Made by a program: the position numbers and the translations under genes
Origin: Achromobacter xylosoxidans
GTDB taxonomy: Bacteria > Pseudomonadota > Gammaproteobacteria > Burkholderiales > Burkholderiaceae_B
Assembly: GCF_001457475.1 (NCBI RefSeq)
Contig: NZ_LN831029.1
Location: forward strand, 6,572,001 to 6,636,000
Reading direction: 5' to 3'
DNA: 64,000 bases
In this document: positions 16,733 to 25,471 of the stretch, in pieces
How positions within the stretch are numbered: position 1 is the first letter of the stretch
Layout: each line of letters opens with the position of its first letter
The notes under the pieces: model-generated
Databases searched by the model: none
What the model was told of the DNA's origin: nothing
What the model saw: only the letters and a program-made list of their open reading frames with translations

Positions 16733-17248
16733 ATGAAACCCGCCATGCCCGCTCCGCCCCGCTCTCCCCGCAGCGACACCGTAGGCGCCCAACTCAGCGT
16801 CGCCGAGGCGCTGTGCGAACAACGCGGCCGCCGCCTGACCCCCATCCGCCGCAAGGTGTTGGAACTGCTGCTGCGCCATGGCCGCAGCCTGAAAGCCTAC
16901 GAGTTGCTCGACGCCATGCGTGAAGTGCATCCGGGCGCCGCGCCCCCGACGGTGTACCGCGCCCTCGACTTCCTGATGGACGAAGGTCTGATCCACCGAC
17001 TGGACGCCGTCAACGCGTGGAGCGCCTGCCACGACGCTGGCGGCGCTCCCCACGATCTGCTGGTGGTCTGTACCAGTTGTGGCGCGGTGGCCGAGGTGTC
17101 CGATCCCGCCATGAGCCGGCAATTGGCCGAGCGCGTTGCCCAGACCGGCTACACGCTGGCCACCCACGAGACCGAAATCCGCGCGCTGTGCCCGCAGTGC
17201 CAGAAGCAGCAACCCGCCGATGGCGGGCACCATCACCATCATCATTGA
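16733..17248 (+). CDS. zur: Fur-family zinc uptake regulator Zur, with natural His6 tail
   Basis: The 171-residue Fur-family repressor carries the winged HTH (RRLTPIRRKVLELLLRHGRS, then PPTVYRALDFLMDEGLIHRLD). Metal sites are suggested by HDLLVVCTSCGAV (CxxC) and by ALCPQCQ near the end (second CxxC), the structural zinc site of Zur and Fur. The protein ends GGHHHHHH, an unusual natural polyhistidine tail. The divergent znuCBA operon and the Zur-like operator identify it as Zur instead of Fur. Start ATG 16733 or 16745; no clear ribosome site separates them. Confidence 0.88.
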   Translation: MKPAMPAPPRSPRSDTVGAQLSVAEALCEQRGRRLTPIRRKVLELLLRHGRSLKAYELLDAMREVHPGAAPPTVYRALDFLMDEGLIHRLDAVNAWSACHDAGGAPHDLLVVCTSCGAVAEVSDPAMSRQLAERVAQTGYTLATHETEIRALCPQCQKQQPADGGHHHHHH

Positions 17249-17607
17249 AGGCATCGGGCACGGCCGCCGGCGCCCGACGGGCTCGCCGGTCGCCCGTCCC
17301 ATCGGGCGCGCCTCGATCCGGCCCTTGAAATCCGGAAAAGCGCCCCAAAATAGTGATATCGCCCGATACTTGACGGCGTACAGCCGCGATCTGGGCGGCT
17401 ACGCCCCCGGGTTGGCCCGGGGTTTGCCCCCCGCCCCCGACTGTGCTGTAATCCTGCGTCCGGCCGCTAACGGCGGCCCTCGCAGCCTGTGGCAGTAACA
17501 TCGGTCGAGCGATGTCTGGCAGGCAATCGGCACCCGCTGCCGCCCGCCAGACCCCAGCGCCTGACCGCCGTGTCTAACCGCCTTTACTTCACGCAAGCAG
17601 CTTCGCC
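17249..17607. other. 359-base non-coding stretch between zur and the CobW-type gene, with a structured segment
   Basis: No convincing reading frame is seen. The segment 17454-17524 can fold into two adjacent hairpins. The first is CTGCG-tcc-GGCCGC (5-base loop) paired with GCGGCC-ct-CGCAG. The second is GCCTG...CAGGC enclosing ACATCG/CGATGT. A weak palindrome TATCG-CC-CGATA lies at 17357-17368. There is no Zur-box-like sequence and no cobalamin-box match. In DNA this GC-rich some stems are expected by chance. Confidence 0.35.
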
Positions 17608-18738
17608 ATGAACACCCCGCGCAGTTTGGACAAAATGGTTCCCGTCACCATCCTCACCGGCTTTCTCGGTGCGGGCAAGACCACCCTGCTCAAGCGCATC
17701 CTGACCGAATTCCACGGCCGCCGCGTCGCCGTCATCGAGAACGAATTCGGGCCGGAAAGCATCGACAACGACCTGCTGGTGCAGGACAGCGACGAGGAAA
17801 TCATCGAACTGTCCAACGGCTGCGTCTGCTGCACGGTGCGTGGCGACCTGATGCGCACCCTGTCCGACCTGCGCGCCAAGCGCGAGGCCGGCACCCTGAA
17901 TTTCGAACGCGTCATCCTGGAAACCACGGGCATGGCCAATCCCGGCCCGGTGTGCCAGACGTTCTTCATGGACGACGACATCGCCGAGTACTACCGCCTG
18001 GACGCGGTGGTCACGGTGGTCGACGCCAAGCACGGCATGGCGACGCTGGATGAACAGCCCGAAGCCCAGAAGCAGGTTGGCTTCGCGGACCGCATCCTGA
18101 TCTCCAAGAAGGACCTGGTCAACGACGTCGACTACGAAGCCCTGCGCAACCGCCTGCTGCGCATGAATCCGCGCGCGCCCATCACCGCGGTCAACTTCGG
18201 CGACGCCGACCTGAAGTCGATCATCGACATCAGCGGCTTCAACCTGAATTCCATTCTGGACATCGACCCGGACTTCCTGGCCGATGAGCATCCCGATGCC
18301 GCCCACAGCCATGCCCACGGGCACGGCCACGATCATGATCACGGCCACGACCACCACGGTCACGACCATGACCACGATCACGACGGCGAATGCGGGGCGC
18401 ACTGCAATCACGCGCATCATCACCACCCCAAGCACGACGACGAGATCGGCGCCTTCGTGTTCCGCTCCAACAAGCCGTTCGATCCTGCCCGCCTCGAGGA
18501 ATTCCTGGGCGGCGTGGTGCAGGTCTATGGCCCGGACCTGTTGCGTTACAAGGGCATCCTGTACATGAAGGGCATCAACCGCCGCATGTTGTTCCAGGGT
18601 GTGCACATGATGATGGGCGCCGAACCCGGCAAACCGTGGACCGCGGCCGAAAAGCCGTCCACCAAGATGGTCTTCATTGGCCGCAAGCTGCCCCAGGAGA
18701 TTTTTACCCGGGGCTTGGAGCAGTGCCTGGCGGGGTGA
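17608..18738 (+). CDS. COG0523/CobW-family metal chaperone GTPase
   Basis: The 376-residue GTPase shows Walker A GFLGAGKTTLL, the family metal motif CxCC as NGCVCCTVRGDL (near residue 72), and a later ISKKDLV guanine motif. A long histidine-aspartate-rich insert (HSHAHGHGHDHDHGHDHH and following) precedes the C-terminal CobW domain (FVFRSNKPFDPARLEEFL). G3E GTPases of this group insert or distribute metals, often zinc (ZNG/YeiR, YjiA types). Position next to zur and znu argues for a zinc role rather than cobalamin synthesis, though a cobalamin adenosyltransferase is 3 kb away. Expected to be cytoplasmic. Confidence 0.88.
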   Translation: MNTPRSLDKMVPVTILTGFLGAGKTTLLKRILTEFHGRRVAVIENEFGPESIDNDLLVQDSDEEIIELSNGCVCCTVRGDLMRTLSDLRAKREAGTLNFERVILETTGMANPGPVCQTFFMDDDIAEYYRLDAVVTVVDAKHGMATLDEQPEAQKQVGFADRILISKKDLVNDVDYEALRNRLLRMNPRAPITAVNFGDADLKSIIDISGFNLNSILDIDPDFLADEHPDAAHSHAHGHGHDHDHGHDHHGHDHDHDHDGECGAHCNHAHHHHPKHDDEIGAFVFRSNKPFDPARLEEFLGGVVQVYGPDLLRYKGILYMKGINRRMLFQGVHMMMGAEPGKPWTAAEKPSTKMVFIGRKLPQEIFTRGLEQCLAG

Positions 18739-18865
18739 TCCCCTTTTTGGATACGTGACGCGGTGCGACGAAGGCAGTACTGTGAGGTACGAATAGCGTA
18801 GGCAGCAAGCACACGGACCGGGAAGACAAGCCCGCGCCAGGATCGATTCATAGTGGAGTGTTTTC

Positions 18866-19330
18866 ATGGCTACCAAGGCAGCAACCAAAAAATCAAGCAA
18901 GTCGACGAGCGATACGGCGATTGATCTGCCCAGCGAGAAGGAATTGCTGGCCATGCCCGAGTCCGACTATATGAACGAACGCCAGCTGGCGTTCTTCAAG
19001 GAACGGCTCAAACAACTCGAACAGGACATCCTGGCCAACGCCGGCGAAACCACCGAGCACCTGCGTGAAACGCAATTCGTGCCGGATCCCGCCGACCGCG
19101 CCACCATCGAGGAAGAACACGCCCTGGAGCTGCGCACCCGCGACCGCGAGCGCAAGCTGCTGAAGAAGGTGCAACAGTCCATCGCCCGCATCGACAGTGG
19201 CGAATACGGCTGGTGCGAGGAAACCGGCGAACCCATCGGCATCCCGCGCCTGCTGGCCCGTCCCACCGCCACCCTCTCGCTGGAAGCGCAGGAACGGCGC
19301 GAAATGCGGCAGAAGCTGTACGGCGACTGA
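18866..19330 (+). CDS. dksA: DksA, RNA polymerase-binding transcription factor, cysteine-poor
   Basis: The 154-residue DksA binds the RNA polymerase secondary channel and works with ppGpp. It shows the coiled coil with the acidic tip (FVPDPADRATIEEEHALELRTRDRERKLL). In the zinc-finger region GEYGWCEETGEPIGIPRLLARP and TATLSLEAQERREMR, only the first of the four Zn-ligand cysteines remains; the others are Thr, Ser and Ala. This resembles zinc-independent DksA2-type proteins. The start ATG 18866 has GGAG upstream. An intrinsic terminator follows 30 bases after the stop. Confidence 0.92.
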   Translation: MATKAATKKSSKSTSDTAIDLPSEKELLAMPESDYMNERQLAFFKERLKQLEQDILANAGETTEHLRETQFVPDPADRATIEEEHALELRTRDRERKLLKKVQQSIARIDSGEYGWCEETGEPIGIPRLLARPTATLSLEAQERREMRQKLYGD

Positions 19331-19359
19331 TCCGTCCCGTTATTCAAGCGCCACACCAA

Positions 19360-19392
19360 AAGGCTATGCTGGTTTCCAGCATGGCCTTTTTT
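19360..19392 (+). terminator. Intrinsic terminator after dksA
   Basis: A 13-bp stem with one G-T pair (AAGGCTATGCTGG/CCAGCATGGCCTT) and a 3-base loop is followed by a T run. It separates dksA from hslVU. Confidence 0.85.
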
Positions 19393-19537
19393 CATTGCCG
19401 CACCGCCTCGGGGCGAAAGCGCCCGCAATCTGCGCCAGCAAAGCCGAAGGCGCGACGCGCGGATCGATTTTCATCGACCCGCAAGGCTTGATTTCGTCCG
19501 CATCGCCCCCAGCTAGTCCTTTCAAAGGAAGGAACGC

Positions 19538-20077
19538 ATGGAACAATTTCACGCCACCACCATCGTGTGCGTGCGTCGCGGTAACCGCGTCGCGCTCGGC
19601 GGCGATGGCCAGGTCACCCTGGGCAACATCGTCATCAAAGGCACGGCGCGCAAGATCCGCCGCCTGTATCACGACAAGATCCTGGCCGGCTTCGCCGGCG
19701 CCACCGCCGACGCGTTCACGCTGCAGGAGCGTTTCGAAGCCAAGCTCGAGAAACACCAGGGCAACCTGATGCGCGCGGCGGTCGAACTGACCCGCGACTG
19801 GCGCACCGACCGCGTCCTGCGCCGGCTCGAAGCCATGCTGATCGTGGCCGACGCCGAGCACACGCTGGTGCTGACCGGCAACGGCGACGTGCTCGAACCC
19901 GAGCACGGCCTGGCCGCCATCGGCTCGGGCGGCGCCTATGCCCAGTCCGCCGCGCTGGCGCTGCTGCGCAATACCGAGCTGGCGCCCGAGACCATCGTCA
20001 AGCAATCGCTCGAGATCGCCGGCGACCTCTGCATCTACACCAACCAGAACCACGTCATCGAGACGCTGGGCGACTGA
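19538..20077 (+). CDS. hslV: ATP-dependent protease subunit HslV
   Basis: HslV is the proteolytic core of the HslVU (ClpQY) cytoplasmic protease. The mature N-terminal threonine, the catalytic nucleophile, is T7 in [14 protein letters not shown], so six residues are removed. Lys in GTARKIRRL and the block [13 protein letters not shown] match the family. The 179-residue length is normal. The ribosome site AAGGAAGG is five bases upstream of the ATG. hslU follows 75 bases downstream. Confidence 0.96.
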   Translation: MEQFHATTIVCVRRGNRVALGGDGQVTLGNIVIKGTARKIRRLYHDKILAGFAGATADAFTLQERFEAKLEKHQGNLMRAAVELTRDWRTDRVLRRLEAMLIVADAEHTLVLTGNGDVLEPEHGLAAIGSGGAYAQSAALALLRNTELAPETIVKQSLEIAGDLCIYTNQNHVIETLGD

Positions 20078-20152
20078 CGCCAACCTCGCGGCGCCCGTCC
20101 GGGGCGCCGCGGCCCGTCTCCCAGCCCAGCCCTGCTTCAAGGATCCGCCCTC

Positions 20153-21487
20153 ATGTCCGCATCCAACATGACGCCCGGAGAGATCGTCTCCGAACTCGAC
20201 AAGTACATCGTCGGCCAGAACCGCGCCAAGCGCGCGGTGGCGGTGGCCCTGCGCAACCGCTGGCGCCGCCAGCAGGTGGCCGAGCCGCTGCGCCACGAGA
20301 TCCACCCCAAGAACATCCTGATGATCGGCCCCACCGGCGTGGGCAAGACCGAGATCGCGCGCCGCCTGGCCAAGCTGGCCAACGCGCCGTTCATCAAGAT
20401 CGAGGCCACCAAGTTCACCGAGGTGGGCTACGTCGGCCGCGACGTCGACACCATCATCCGCGACCTGACCGAATACTCGATCAAGCAGACCCGCGAACTG
20501 GAAATGCGCCGCGTGCGCACCCAGGCCGAGGACGCCGCCGAAGACCGCATCCTCGACGCCCTGGTGCCGCCGCCCCGCGGCACCTCGGGCGAGCCCGAGC
20601 GCGGCGAGGACAACAGCGCCCGCCAGACGTTCCGCAAGCGCCTGCGCGAGGGCAAGATCGACGATCTGGAAATCGAGATCGAAGTAGCCCAGACCGCGCC
20701 GCACATGGACGTCATGACGCCCCCCGGCATGGAAGAAATGGCCGAGCAGCTGCGCGGCATGTTCGCCGGGATGGCGCGCGACAAGAAGAAATCCAAGAAG
20801 ATGAAGGTGCGCGAAGCCTTCAAGCTGATCGTCGACGAGGAAGCCGCCAAGCGCGTCAACGAGGAAGACCTGCGCACCGCCGCGATCAACAACGTCGAGC
20901 AGAACGGCATCGTGTTCCTGGACGAGATCGACAAGATCGCTGCGCGCCAGGAAAGCGGCGGCGCCGACGTCTCGCGCCAGGGCGTGCAGCGCGACCTGTT
21001 GCCGCTGGTCGAGGGCACCACCGTCAACACGCGCTACGGCATGGTCCGCACCGACCACATCCTGTTCATCGCCTCGGGCGCCTTCCACCTGGCGCGTCCG
21101 TCGGACCTGATTCCCGAACTGCAGGGCCGCTTCCCGATCCGCGTCGAACTGGAATCGCTGACCGCCGAGGACTTCGTGCGCATCCTGTCCGATACGGACG
21201 CCTCGCTGACCAAGCAGTACACCGCGCTGATGGCCACCGAGGACGTGCAGCTGGAATTCACCGAAGAAGGCGTGCGCCGGCTGGCCGAACTGGCTTACGA
21301 GGTCAACGAAACCACCGAGAACATCGGGGCCCGCCGCCTCTACACCGTGATGGAAAAGCTGCTGGACGAACTGTCGTTCGACGCGACCTCCAGCACCGAC
21401 AAGACGGTCAAGATCGATGCCGCCTACGTGAACGCGCAACTGGCCGAAGCCGCCAGCAGCCAGGACCTGGCCCGCTACGTGCTCTAA
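20153..21487 (+). CDS. hslU: HslU ATPase (ClpY)
   Basis: This 444-residue AAA+ unfoldase feeds substrates into HslV. Visible are [17 protein letters not shown], Walker [16 protein letters not shown], the pore loop region [13 protein letters not shown], the inserted I domain (about residues 110-230), Walker [13 protein letters not shown], and sensor residues in the C-terminal domain ([19 protein letters not shown]). The C terminus ends RYVL, the tail that docks into HslV. It is followed by a strong terminator. Confidence 0.97.
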   Translation: MSASNMTPGEIVSELDKYIVGQNRAKRAVAVALRNRWRRQQVAEPLRHEIHPKNILMIGPTGVGKTEIARRLAKLANAPFIKIEATKFTEVGYVGRDVDTIIRDLTEYSIKQTRELEMRRVRTQAEDAAEDRILDALVPPPRGTSGEPERGEDNSARQTFRKRLREGKIDDLEIEIEVAQTAPHMDVMTPPGMEEMAEQLRGMFAGMARDKKKSKKMKVREAFKLIVDEEAAKRVNEEDLRTAAINNVEQNGIVFLDEIDKIAARQESGGADVSRQGVQRDLLPLVEGTTVNTRYGMVRTDHILFIASGAFHLARPSDLIPELQGRFPIRVELESLTAEDFVRILSDTDASLTKQYTALMATEDVQLEFTEEGVRRLAELAYEVNETTENIGARRLYTVMEKLLDELSFDATSSTDKTVKIDAAYVNAQLAEAASSQDLARYVL

Positions 21488-21523
21488 GCCTCGCGTCCCG
21501 GCCTGGCCGGCGGCACGAATACG

Positions 21524-21560
21524 AAAAGGCCCGCCGCAAGCAATTGCGGCGGGCCTTTTT
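21524..21560 (+). terminator. Intrinsic terminator after hslU
   Basis: AAAAGGCCCGCCGCAA pairs perfectly with TTGCGGCGGGCCTTTT around a 4-base loop and runs into a T tract. It also lies downstream of the leftward CusF-like gene and can act in both directions. Confidence 0.88.
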
Positions 21561-21643
21561 CCTGCGAAGGCCACCTCCACCGAAACCTCCGGCGGCGGAA
21601 TCTGTCGCCAGGCGGACGCACCGGCGGCGCCCGGCCAGGCAGT

Positions 21644-21949
21644 TCAGTTGGTGATCGCGGTCACCACGTACTTGCCATCCTTGCGCTCCGCGGTGAAACG
21701 CACCTTGTCGCCGGCCTTGATCTTGGCCAGCAACGCCGGATCGGCGTCGTACACCAGCGTCATGGCCGGCAGGTCCAGCGCCTTGATGGCGTCGTGCTTG
21801 ATGGTGACCTTGCCCGCGCCCGGGTCCACGCGCCGCACCTCGCCGCTGGCCTCGGCCTGCTGCGCGAACGCCAGCGGCGTGGCCAGCGACACGACGGCCA
21901 TCGCGGTGGCGACAGCCATGGGCGTTGCGTACTTGCGGTTGAAAGCCAT
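21644..21949 (-). CDS. CusF-like periplasmic copper-binding protein
   Basis: This is a 101-residue secreted protein. A signal peptide (MAVATAMAVVSLATPLAFA) is followed by a small beta-barrel domain related to CusF (VRRVDPGAGKVTIKHDAI, then LDLPAMTLVYDADPALLAKI). In E. coli CusF, copper is held by His36, Met47 and Met49 under Trp44. Here the His (KHDAI) and the first Met (PAM) are kept, while Trp and the second Met are both Leu. It may bind copper weakly or serve another role. The ribosome site GGAGGA precedes ATG 21949. No cus or cop genes are adjacent. Confidence 0.75.
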   Translation of the reverse strand: MAFNRKYATPMAVATAMAVVSLATPLAFAQQAEASGEVRRVDPGAGKVTIKHDAIKALDLPAMTLVYDADPALLAKIKAGDKVRFTAERKDGKYVVTAITN

Positions 21950-22092
21950 GCTTTATCCTCCGATTGCGACGAAAGCGCCATACCGGCCTTGCGGCCCGCG
22001 CACGCTTTCCACAATGCTAGGATACCGTCCTCGTGCAATAGTTTCCCCGCAATAACGCAACAATTCTGACGGTTGTTTGCAAAGGACGTTTC

Positions 22093-22656
22093 ATGGCCAA
22101 TCGCCTTTCAGTCATCGCCACCCGCACCGGAGACGACGGCAGCACCGGACTGGGGGACGGGTCGCGCGTGCCCAAGGACGCGGCCCGCATCGCCGCGCTG
22201 GGCGACGTGGACGAACTGAACAGCGTCATCGGCCTGCTGCTGACCGAGCCCATGCCGGCCGACGTGGCCGCCGATCTGCTGACGATCCAACACGATTTGT
22301 TCGATATGGGTGCCGAATTGTGCATTCCCGGCCATGTCGCGCTGGAAGACGCCCAGGTGGCGCACCTGGATACGCGGCTGGCGCATTACAACACGGCCCT
22401 GCCGCCCCTGCGCGAATTCATCCTGCCAGGCGGCTCGCGCGCGGCGGCGCAGGCCCACCTGGCGCGCACCGCCTGCCGCCGCGCCGAACGCGCCGTGGTG
22501 GCGCTGGCGCGCGAGGAAGCGGTGAACGCCCCTGTGCGGCAATACCTGAACCGGCTGTCGGACCTGATGTTCGTGCTGGCGCGCTATCTGAACCGCGAGG
22601 CGGGGCGGCCCGACGTGTTCTGGACCAGCCGGGTGTCGCGCCAGGCCACGGAATGA
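22093..22656 (+). CDS. PduO-type ATP:cob(I)alamin adenosyltransferase
   Basis: The 187-residue enzyme attaches an adenosyl group to reduced cobalamin, giving coenzyme B12. It shows the PduO-type signature TRTGDDGSTGLGDGSRVPKD (ATP site), GDVDELNSVIGLL, the Arg-rich helix ARTACRRAERAVVAL and LNRLSDLMFVLARYLN. ATG 22093 was chosen as the first Met in a standard length. No corrin riboswitch could be recognised in the 143-base region upstream. It ends at a bidirectional terminator shared with lipA. Confidence 0.93.
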   Translation: MANRLSVIATRTGDDGSTGLGDGSRVPKDAARIAALGDVDELNSVIGLLLTEPMPADVAADLLTIQHDLFDMGAELCIPGHVALEDAQVAHLDTRLAHYNTALPPLREFILPGGSRAAAQAHLARTACRRAERAVVALAREEAVNAPVRQYLNRLSDLMFVLARYLNREAGRPDVFWTSRVSRQATE

Positions 22657-22681
22657 AAAATGCCCCTCGCGGGGCATTTTT
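22656..22681. terminator. Bidirectional terminator between the cobalamin adenosyltransferase gene and lipA
   Basis: AAAAATGCCCC and GGGGCATTTTT form a perfect 11-bp stem with loop TCGC. The A and T runs let it work for both convergent genes. The stem begins at the last base of the stop codon of the rightward gene. Confidence 0.88.
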
Positions 22682-22708
22682 CATTCTGGCGTGGCGATGA
22701 TGCGGCCC

Positions 22709-23716
22709 TCAGTTGGGCACGCCCGCCGCATGCGCCTGCTCGTCGGCGTGGTACGACGAACGCACCATGGCGCCCACCGCCGCGTGCGAGAAGCCCATCG
22801 CATAGGCTTCGCGCTCGAACATCGCGAAGGTGTCGGGATGCACGTAGCGCAGCACTGGCAGGTGGTGTTCCGACGGCTGCAGGTACTGGCCGATGGTGAG
22901 CATGTCGACGTTGTGCTCGCGCATGTCGCGCATCACCTGCAGGATTTCCTCGTCGGTCTCGCCCAGGCCGAGCATCAGGCCCGACTTGGTCGGCACGTCG
23001 GGGTGCAGCTTCTTGAACTCGGCCAGCAACTTGAGCGAGTGTATGTAATCCGAACCCGGGCGGGCCTGCTTGTACAGGCGCGGCACGGTTTCCAGGTTGT
23101 GGTTCATGACGTCCGGAGGGCCGGCGTTCAGGATGGTCAGGGCGCGATCCAGGCGGCCGCGGAAATCGGGCACCAGCACCTCGATGCGCGTGCTGGGCGA
23201 CAGTTCGCGGATGTGGGTGATGCAGTCGACGAAATGGCCGGCGCCGCCATCGCGCAGGTCGTCGCGGTCGACCGAGGTGATCACCACGTACGACAGCTTC
23301 ATCGCGGCGATGGTGCGCGCGAGGTTTTCCGGTTCCTTGGTGTCGAGCGGGTCGGGGCGGCCATGGCCCACGTCACAGAACGGGCAGCGGCGGGTGCACT
23401 TGTCGCCCATGATCATGAACGTGGCCGTGCCCTTGCCGAAGCATTCGCCGATGTTCGGGCAGGACGCTTCCTCGCACACCGTGTGCAGATTGTGCTCGCG
23501 CAGGATGCGCTTGATGTCGTAGAAGCGCGACCCTGGCTGGGCCGCCTTGACGCGGATCCATTCCGGCTTCTTCAGGCGCTCGGCGGGAACGATCTTGATC
23601 GGGATGCGCGCCGTCTTGGCCTGGGATTTCTGTTTCTGCGTCGGATCGTACGCCGTTTCCGCGGGCGCGGCGGCGGCTTCGTTCGAGGGCACAGACGACT
23701 CGGCAAGCGTGGACAT
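22709..23716 (-). CDS. lipA: Lipoyl synthase
   Basis: LipA inserts two sulfur atoms into protein-bound octanoyl groups to make lipoyl cofactors. The 335-residue radical SAM enzyme has the auxiliary cluster motif [12 protein letters not shown] and the radical SAM motif CTRRCPFC, then [19 protein letters not shown]. The C-terminal serine of the auxiliary cluster is in VRSSYHA. lipB, the octanoyltransferase that supplies its substrate, is 2 kb away on the same strand. The first about 30 residues are an Ala/Ser-rich extension common in betaproteobacteria. Confidence 0.97.
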   Translation of the reverse strand: MSTLAESSVPSNEAAAAPAETAYDPTQKQKSQAKTARIPIKIVPAERLKKPEWIRVKAAQPGSRFYDIKRILREHNLHTVCEEASCPNIGECFGKGTATFMIMGDKCTRRCPFCDVGHGRPDPLDTKEPENLARTIAAMKLSYVVITSVDRDDLRDGGAGHFVDCITHIRELSPSTRIEVLVPDFRGRLDRALTILNAGPPDVMNHNLETVPRLYKQARPGSDYIHSLKLLAEFKKLHPDVPTKSGLMLGLGETDEEILQVMRDMREHNVDMLTIGQYLQPSEHHLPVLRYVHPDTFAMFEREAYAMGFSHAAVGAMVRSSYHADEQAHAAGVPN

Positions 23717-23865
23717 GGAACACCTTCACGACCGGCGCGCAGGGCGTTGCGGTCTGAGACAAAAGAGGACATTTTACCCCCTGTGCCCGAATCCACCCCG
23801 AAAGGCCCGACACCGGGCCGCGCCGGGTTATCGTCACGCCTGACGAATTCGCGCCGCCTCCCCTC

Positions 23866-24678
23866 ATGTCCACCCTGTCCCCGCTCCGCCCCATCGTCCT
23901 GATCGCCCCCCGGCTGGATCTTGCGCCAGCCACCCGTGCCGTGCAGGCATGCGCCGAACGGCTGGCGCCCGCCGGCTACTACCTGGCCGCCGGCCCGTGG
24001 CGTGATGCGTCCCTGCTACCGCTACTGGCCCAACTGGCCCCGGCCGCGGCGCTGGTCATCGGCCCGCTCGACGACCCGCAACTGCGCGCCGCCGTAACGG
24101 CGCTGGAAATCCCGGTGGTGGAGACCTGGAGCCTGCCCGCCACCCCGCTGGACAGCCTGGTGACGATCGACAATACCGAGGCGGGCCGCCTGGCCGCCCG
24201 CCATCTGGCCGAAAAGGACCATGCCCGTGTCGCCTGTGTCAGCGCCGACACCCCGTGGGAACGGGCCCGCCGCGAAGGCTTCCTCGGCAGCGCGGCCGCG
24301 CTGGGGCTGGCCGTGGTCGCCGACATCGTGCAACCCGAGGCACAGCAGCTGAACGACGGCCGCATGGCGTTCCTGCGCCTGCTGGCCACCAATACGATCT
24401 TCGATGCGGTGTTCTGTACCTCGGACCTGCTGGCCGCCGCCACGGTGTCGGAGGCCCACAACCGCGACCTGCACGTGCCGCAGGACCTGGCGGTGCTGGG
24501 CTTCACCGAGGACGGCAGCGCGCCGCAATGGGTCCAGGGGCTGACGACGCTGGGCGTGGACGCGGCCGAGCTGGGCCGGCGTGCGGGGCAACTGCTGCTG
24601 GACCGGCTCGATGGCGAGCAGCCGGCCGGCACGCGGCTGACGCTGGATACGGTGTTCGAGGCACGCTTGAGTACCTGA
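23866..24678 (+). CDS. LacI/GalR-type ligand-binding protein lacking the DNA-binding domain
   Basis: The 270-residue protein matches the type I periplasmic-binding-protein-like effector half of LacI-family regulators: RPIVLIAPRLDLAPATRAVQ at the start, then LVTIDNTEAGRLAARHLAEK, ERARREGFLGSAAALGL, FCTSDLLAAATVSEAHNRD and VPQDLAVLGFTEDGSAPQ. The usual N-terminal HTH of about 60 residues is missing. I read the upstream 150 bases in all frames and found no HTH remnant. There is no signal peptide, so it is probably a cytoplasmic sensor or a degenerate regulator. Confidence 0.75.
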   Translation: MSTLSPLRPIVLIAPRLDLAPATRAVQACAERLAPAGYYLAAGPWRDASLLPLLAQLAPAAALVIGPLDDPQLRAAVTALEIPVVETWSLPATPLDSLVTIDNTEAGRLAARHLAEKDHARVACVSADTPWERARREGFLGSAAALGLAVVADIVQPEAQQLNDGRMAFLRLLATNTIFDAVFCTSDLLAAATVSEAHNRDLHVPQDLAVLGFTEDGSAPQWVQGLTTLGVDAAELGRRAGQLLLDRLDGEQPAGTRLTLDTVFEARLST

Positions 24679-24742
24679 CCGGCGCGCGCGGCCGGGCCAG
24701 GAATCGATGGGGTCGGGCGTGCGGCGCGGCCTCGGACGCCGC

Positions 24743-25471
24743 TCAGGCGCCAGTCTCGTACAACGCTGGAAAGCCGCAGTCGCGCAGCATGGCGTCAGCC
24801 TCGCGCAGGAAAGCCGGCGTGGACGTCTCCGGCACGCGCGCCAGCCATTGCACTGCCTCTTCCTTGCGGCCGCGCAGCAACAGCATGCGGCCCAGGTGGA
24901 ACATGCCGCGGAAATCGCCGCCTTCGGCGCAGCGCCGGTAGCAGTCGAACGCGCGTTCCAGATCCTGCTCGACCACGTCGCCCGTTTCGTAGAAGCGACC
25001 GACCACACCGATGGATTTGACGTGACCGCCCTGCGCGGCCTGCTGGTACAGCGCCAGCGCCGCCGCGCGGTTCTGCGTCACGCCGCCGCGGCCGCTCTTG
25101 AGCATGTGGGCGTAGTTGTACATGCCCCAGTCCAACCCACGGTCGGCGGCCAGCCGGAACCAGTACGCCGCCACGGTATCGTCCGCGGGCACGCCCCAGC
25201 CGTTTTCATAGCAGCGGCCGATCATGTTGATGGCCATGAGATGGTCGGCATTGGCGGCGCGCTTGAACCAGGCCAACCCTTCGGCCTGATCCTGTGGCAC
25301 GCCAACGCCATCGAGCAGCATCTGGCCGAAGATGGTCTGCGCCTCGACCAGGCCCATTTCGGCCGCCGCGCGGATCCAGGCGGCATACTGCGGCGCCGGC
25401 CCGGCGCGCAGGGCGGCCAGTTGCTCGGGCGTGGTCGCGGCCACTTCGGCCGGCGTAAAGCTTGTCTTCAT
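24743..25471 (-). CDS. Sel1-like tetratricopeptide repeat protein
   Basis: The 242-residue protein has about four Sel1-type repeats between residues 40 and 190, with the pattern A...G.....G..V..D...A..WF..AA (for example [18 protein letters not shown] and [18 protein letters not shown]). Such alpha-helical repeats mediate protein contacts. There is no signal peptide, so it is likely cytoplasmic. The start ATG 25471 overlaps the lipB stop as ATGA, so it is translated with lipB; a role in lipoylation is only suggested by position. Confidence 0.82.
   Translation of the reverse strand: MKTSFTPAEVAATTPEQLAALRAGPAPQYAAWIRAAAEMGLVEAQTIFGQMLLDGVGVPQDQAEGLAWFKRAANADHLMAINMIGRCYENGWGVPADDTVAAYWFRLAADRGLDWGMYNYAHMLKSGRGGVTQNRAAALALYQQAAQGGHVKSIGVVGRFYETGDVVEQDLERAFDCYRRCAEGGDFRGMFHLGRMLLLRGRKEEAVQWLARVPETSTPAFLREADAMLRDCGFPALYETGA

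Noticed and set aside
18300..18400. Repeated CACGACCATGAC-like units that resemble a short tandem repeat or CRISPR-like array.
   Set aside because: They are His/Asp codons of the metal-binding insert in the CobW-type protein; spacing is irregular and no spacers exist.
21950..22092. Possible cobalamin riboswitch before the cobalamin adenosyltransferase.
   Set aside because: I found no B12-box-like sequence, and the region is short and shared with a divergent promoter.
23717..23865. Possible frameshifted HTH segment before the LacI-type protein.
   Set aside because: All three forward frames of this interval were read and show no HTH motif; it looks like the promoter region of lipA and the downstream gene.
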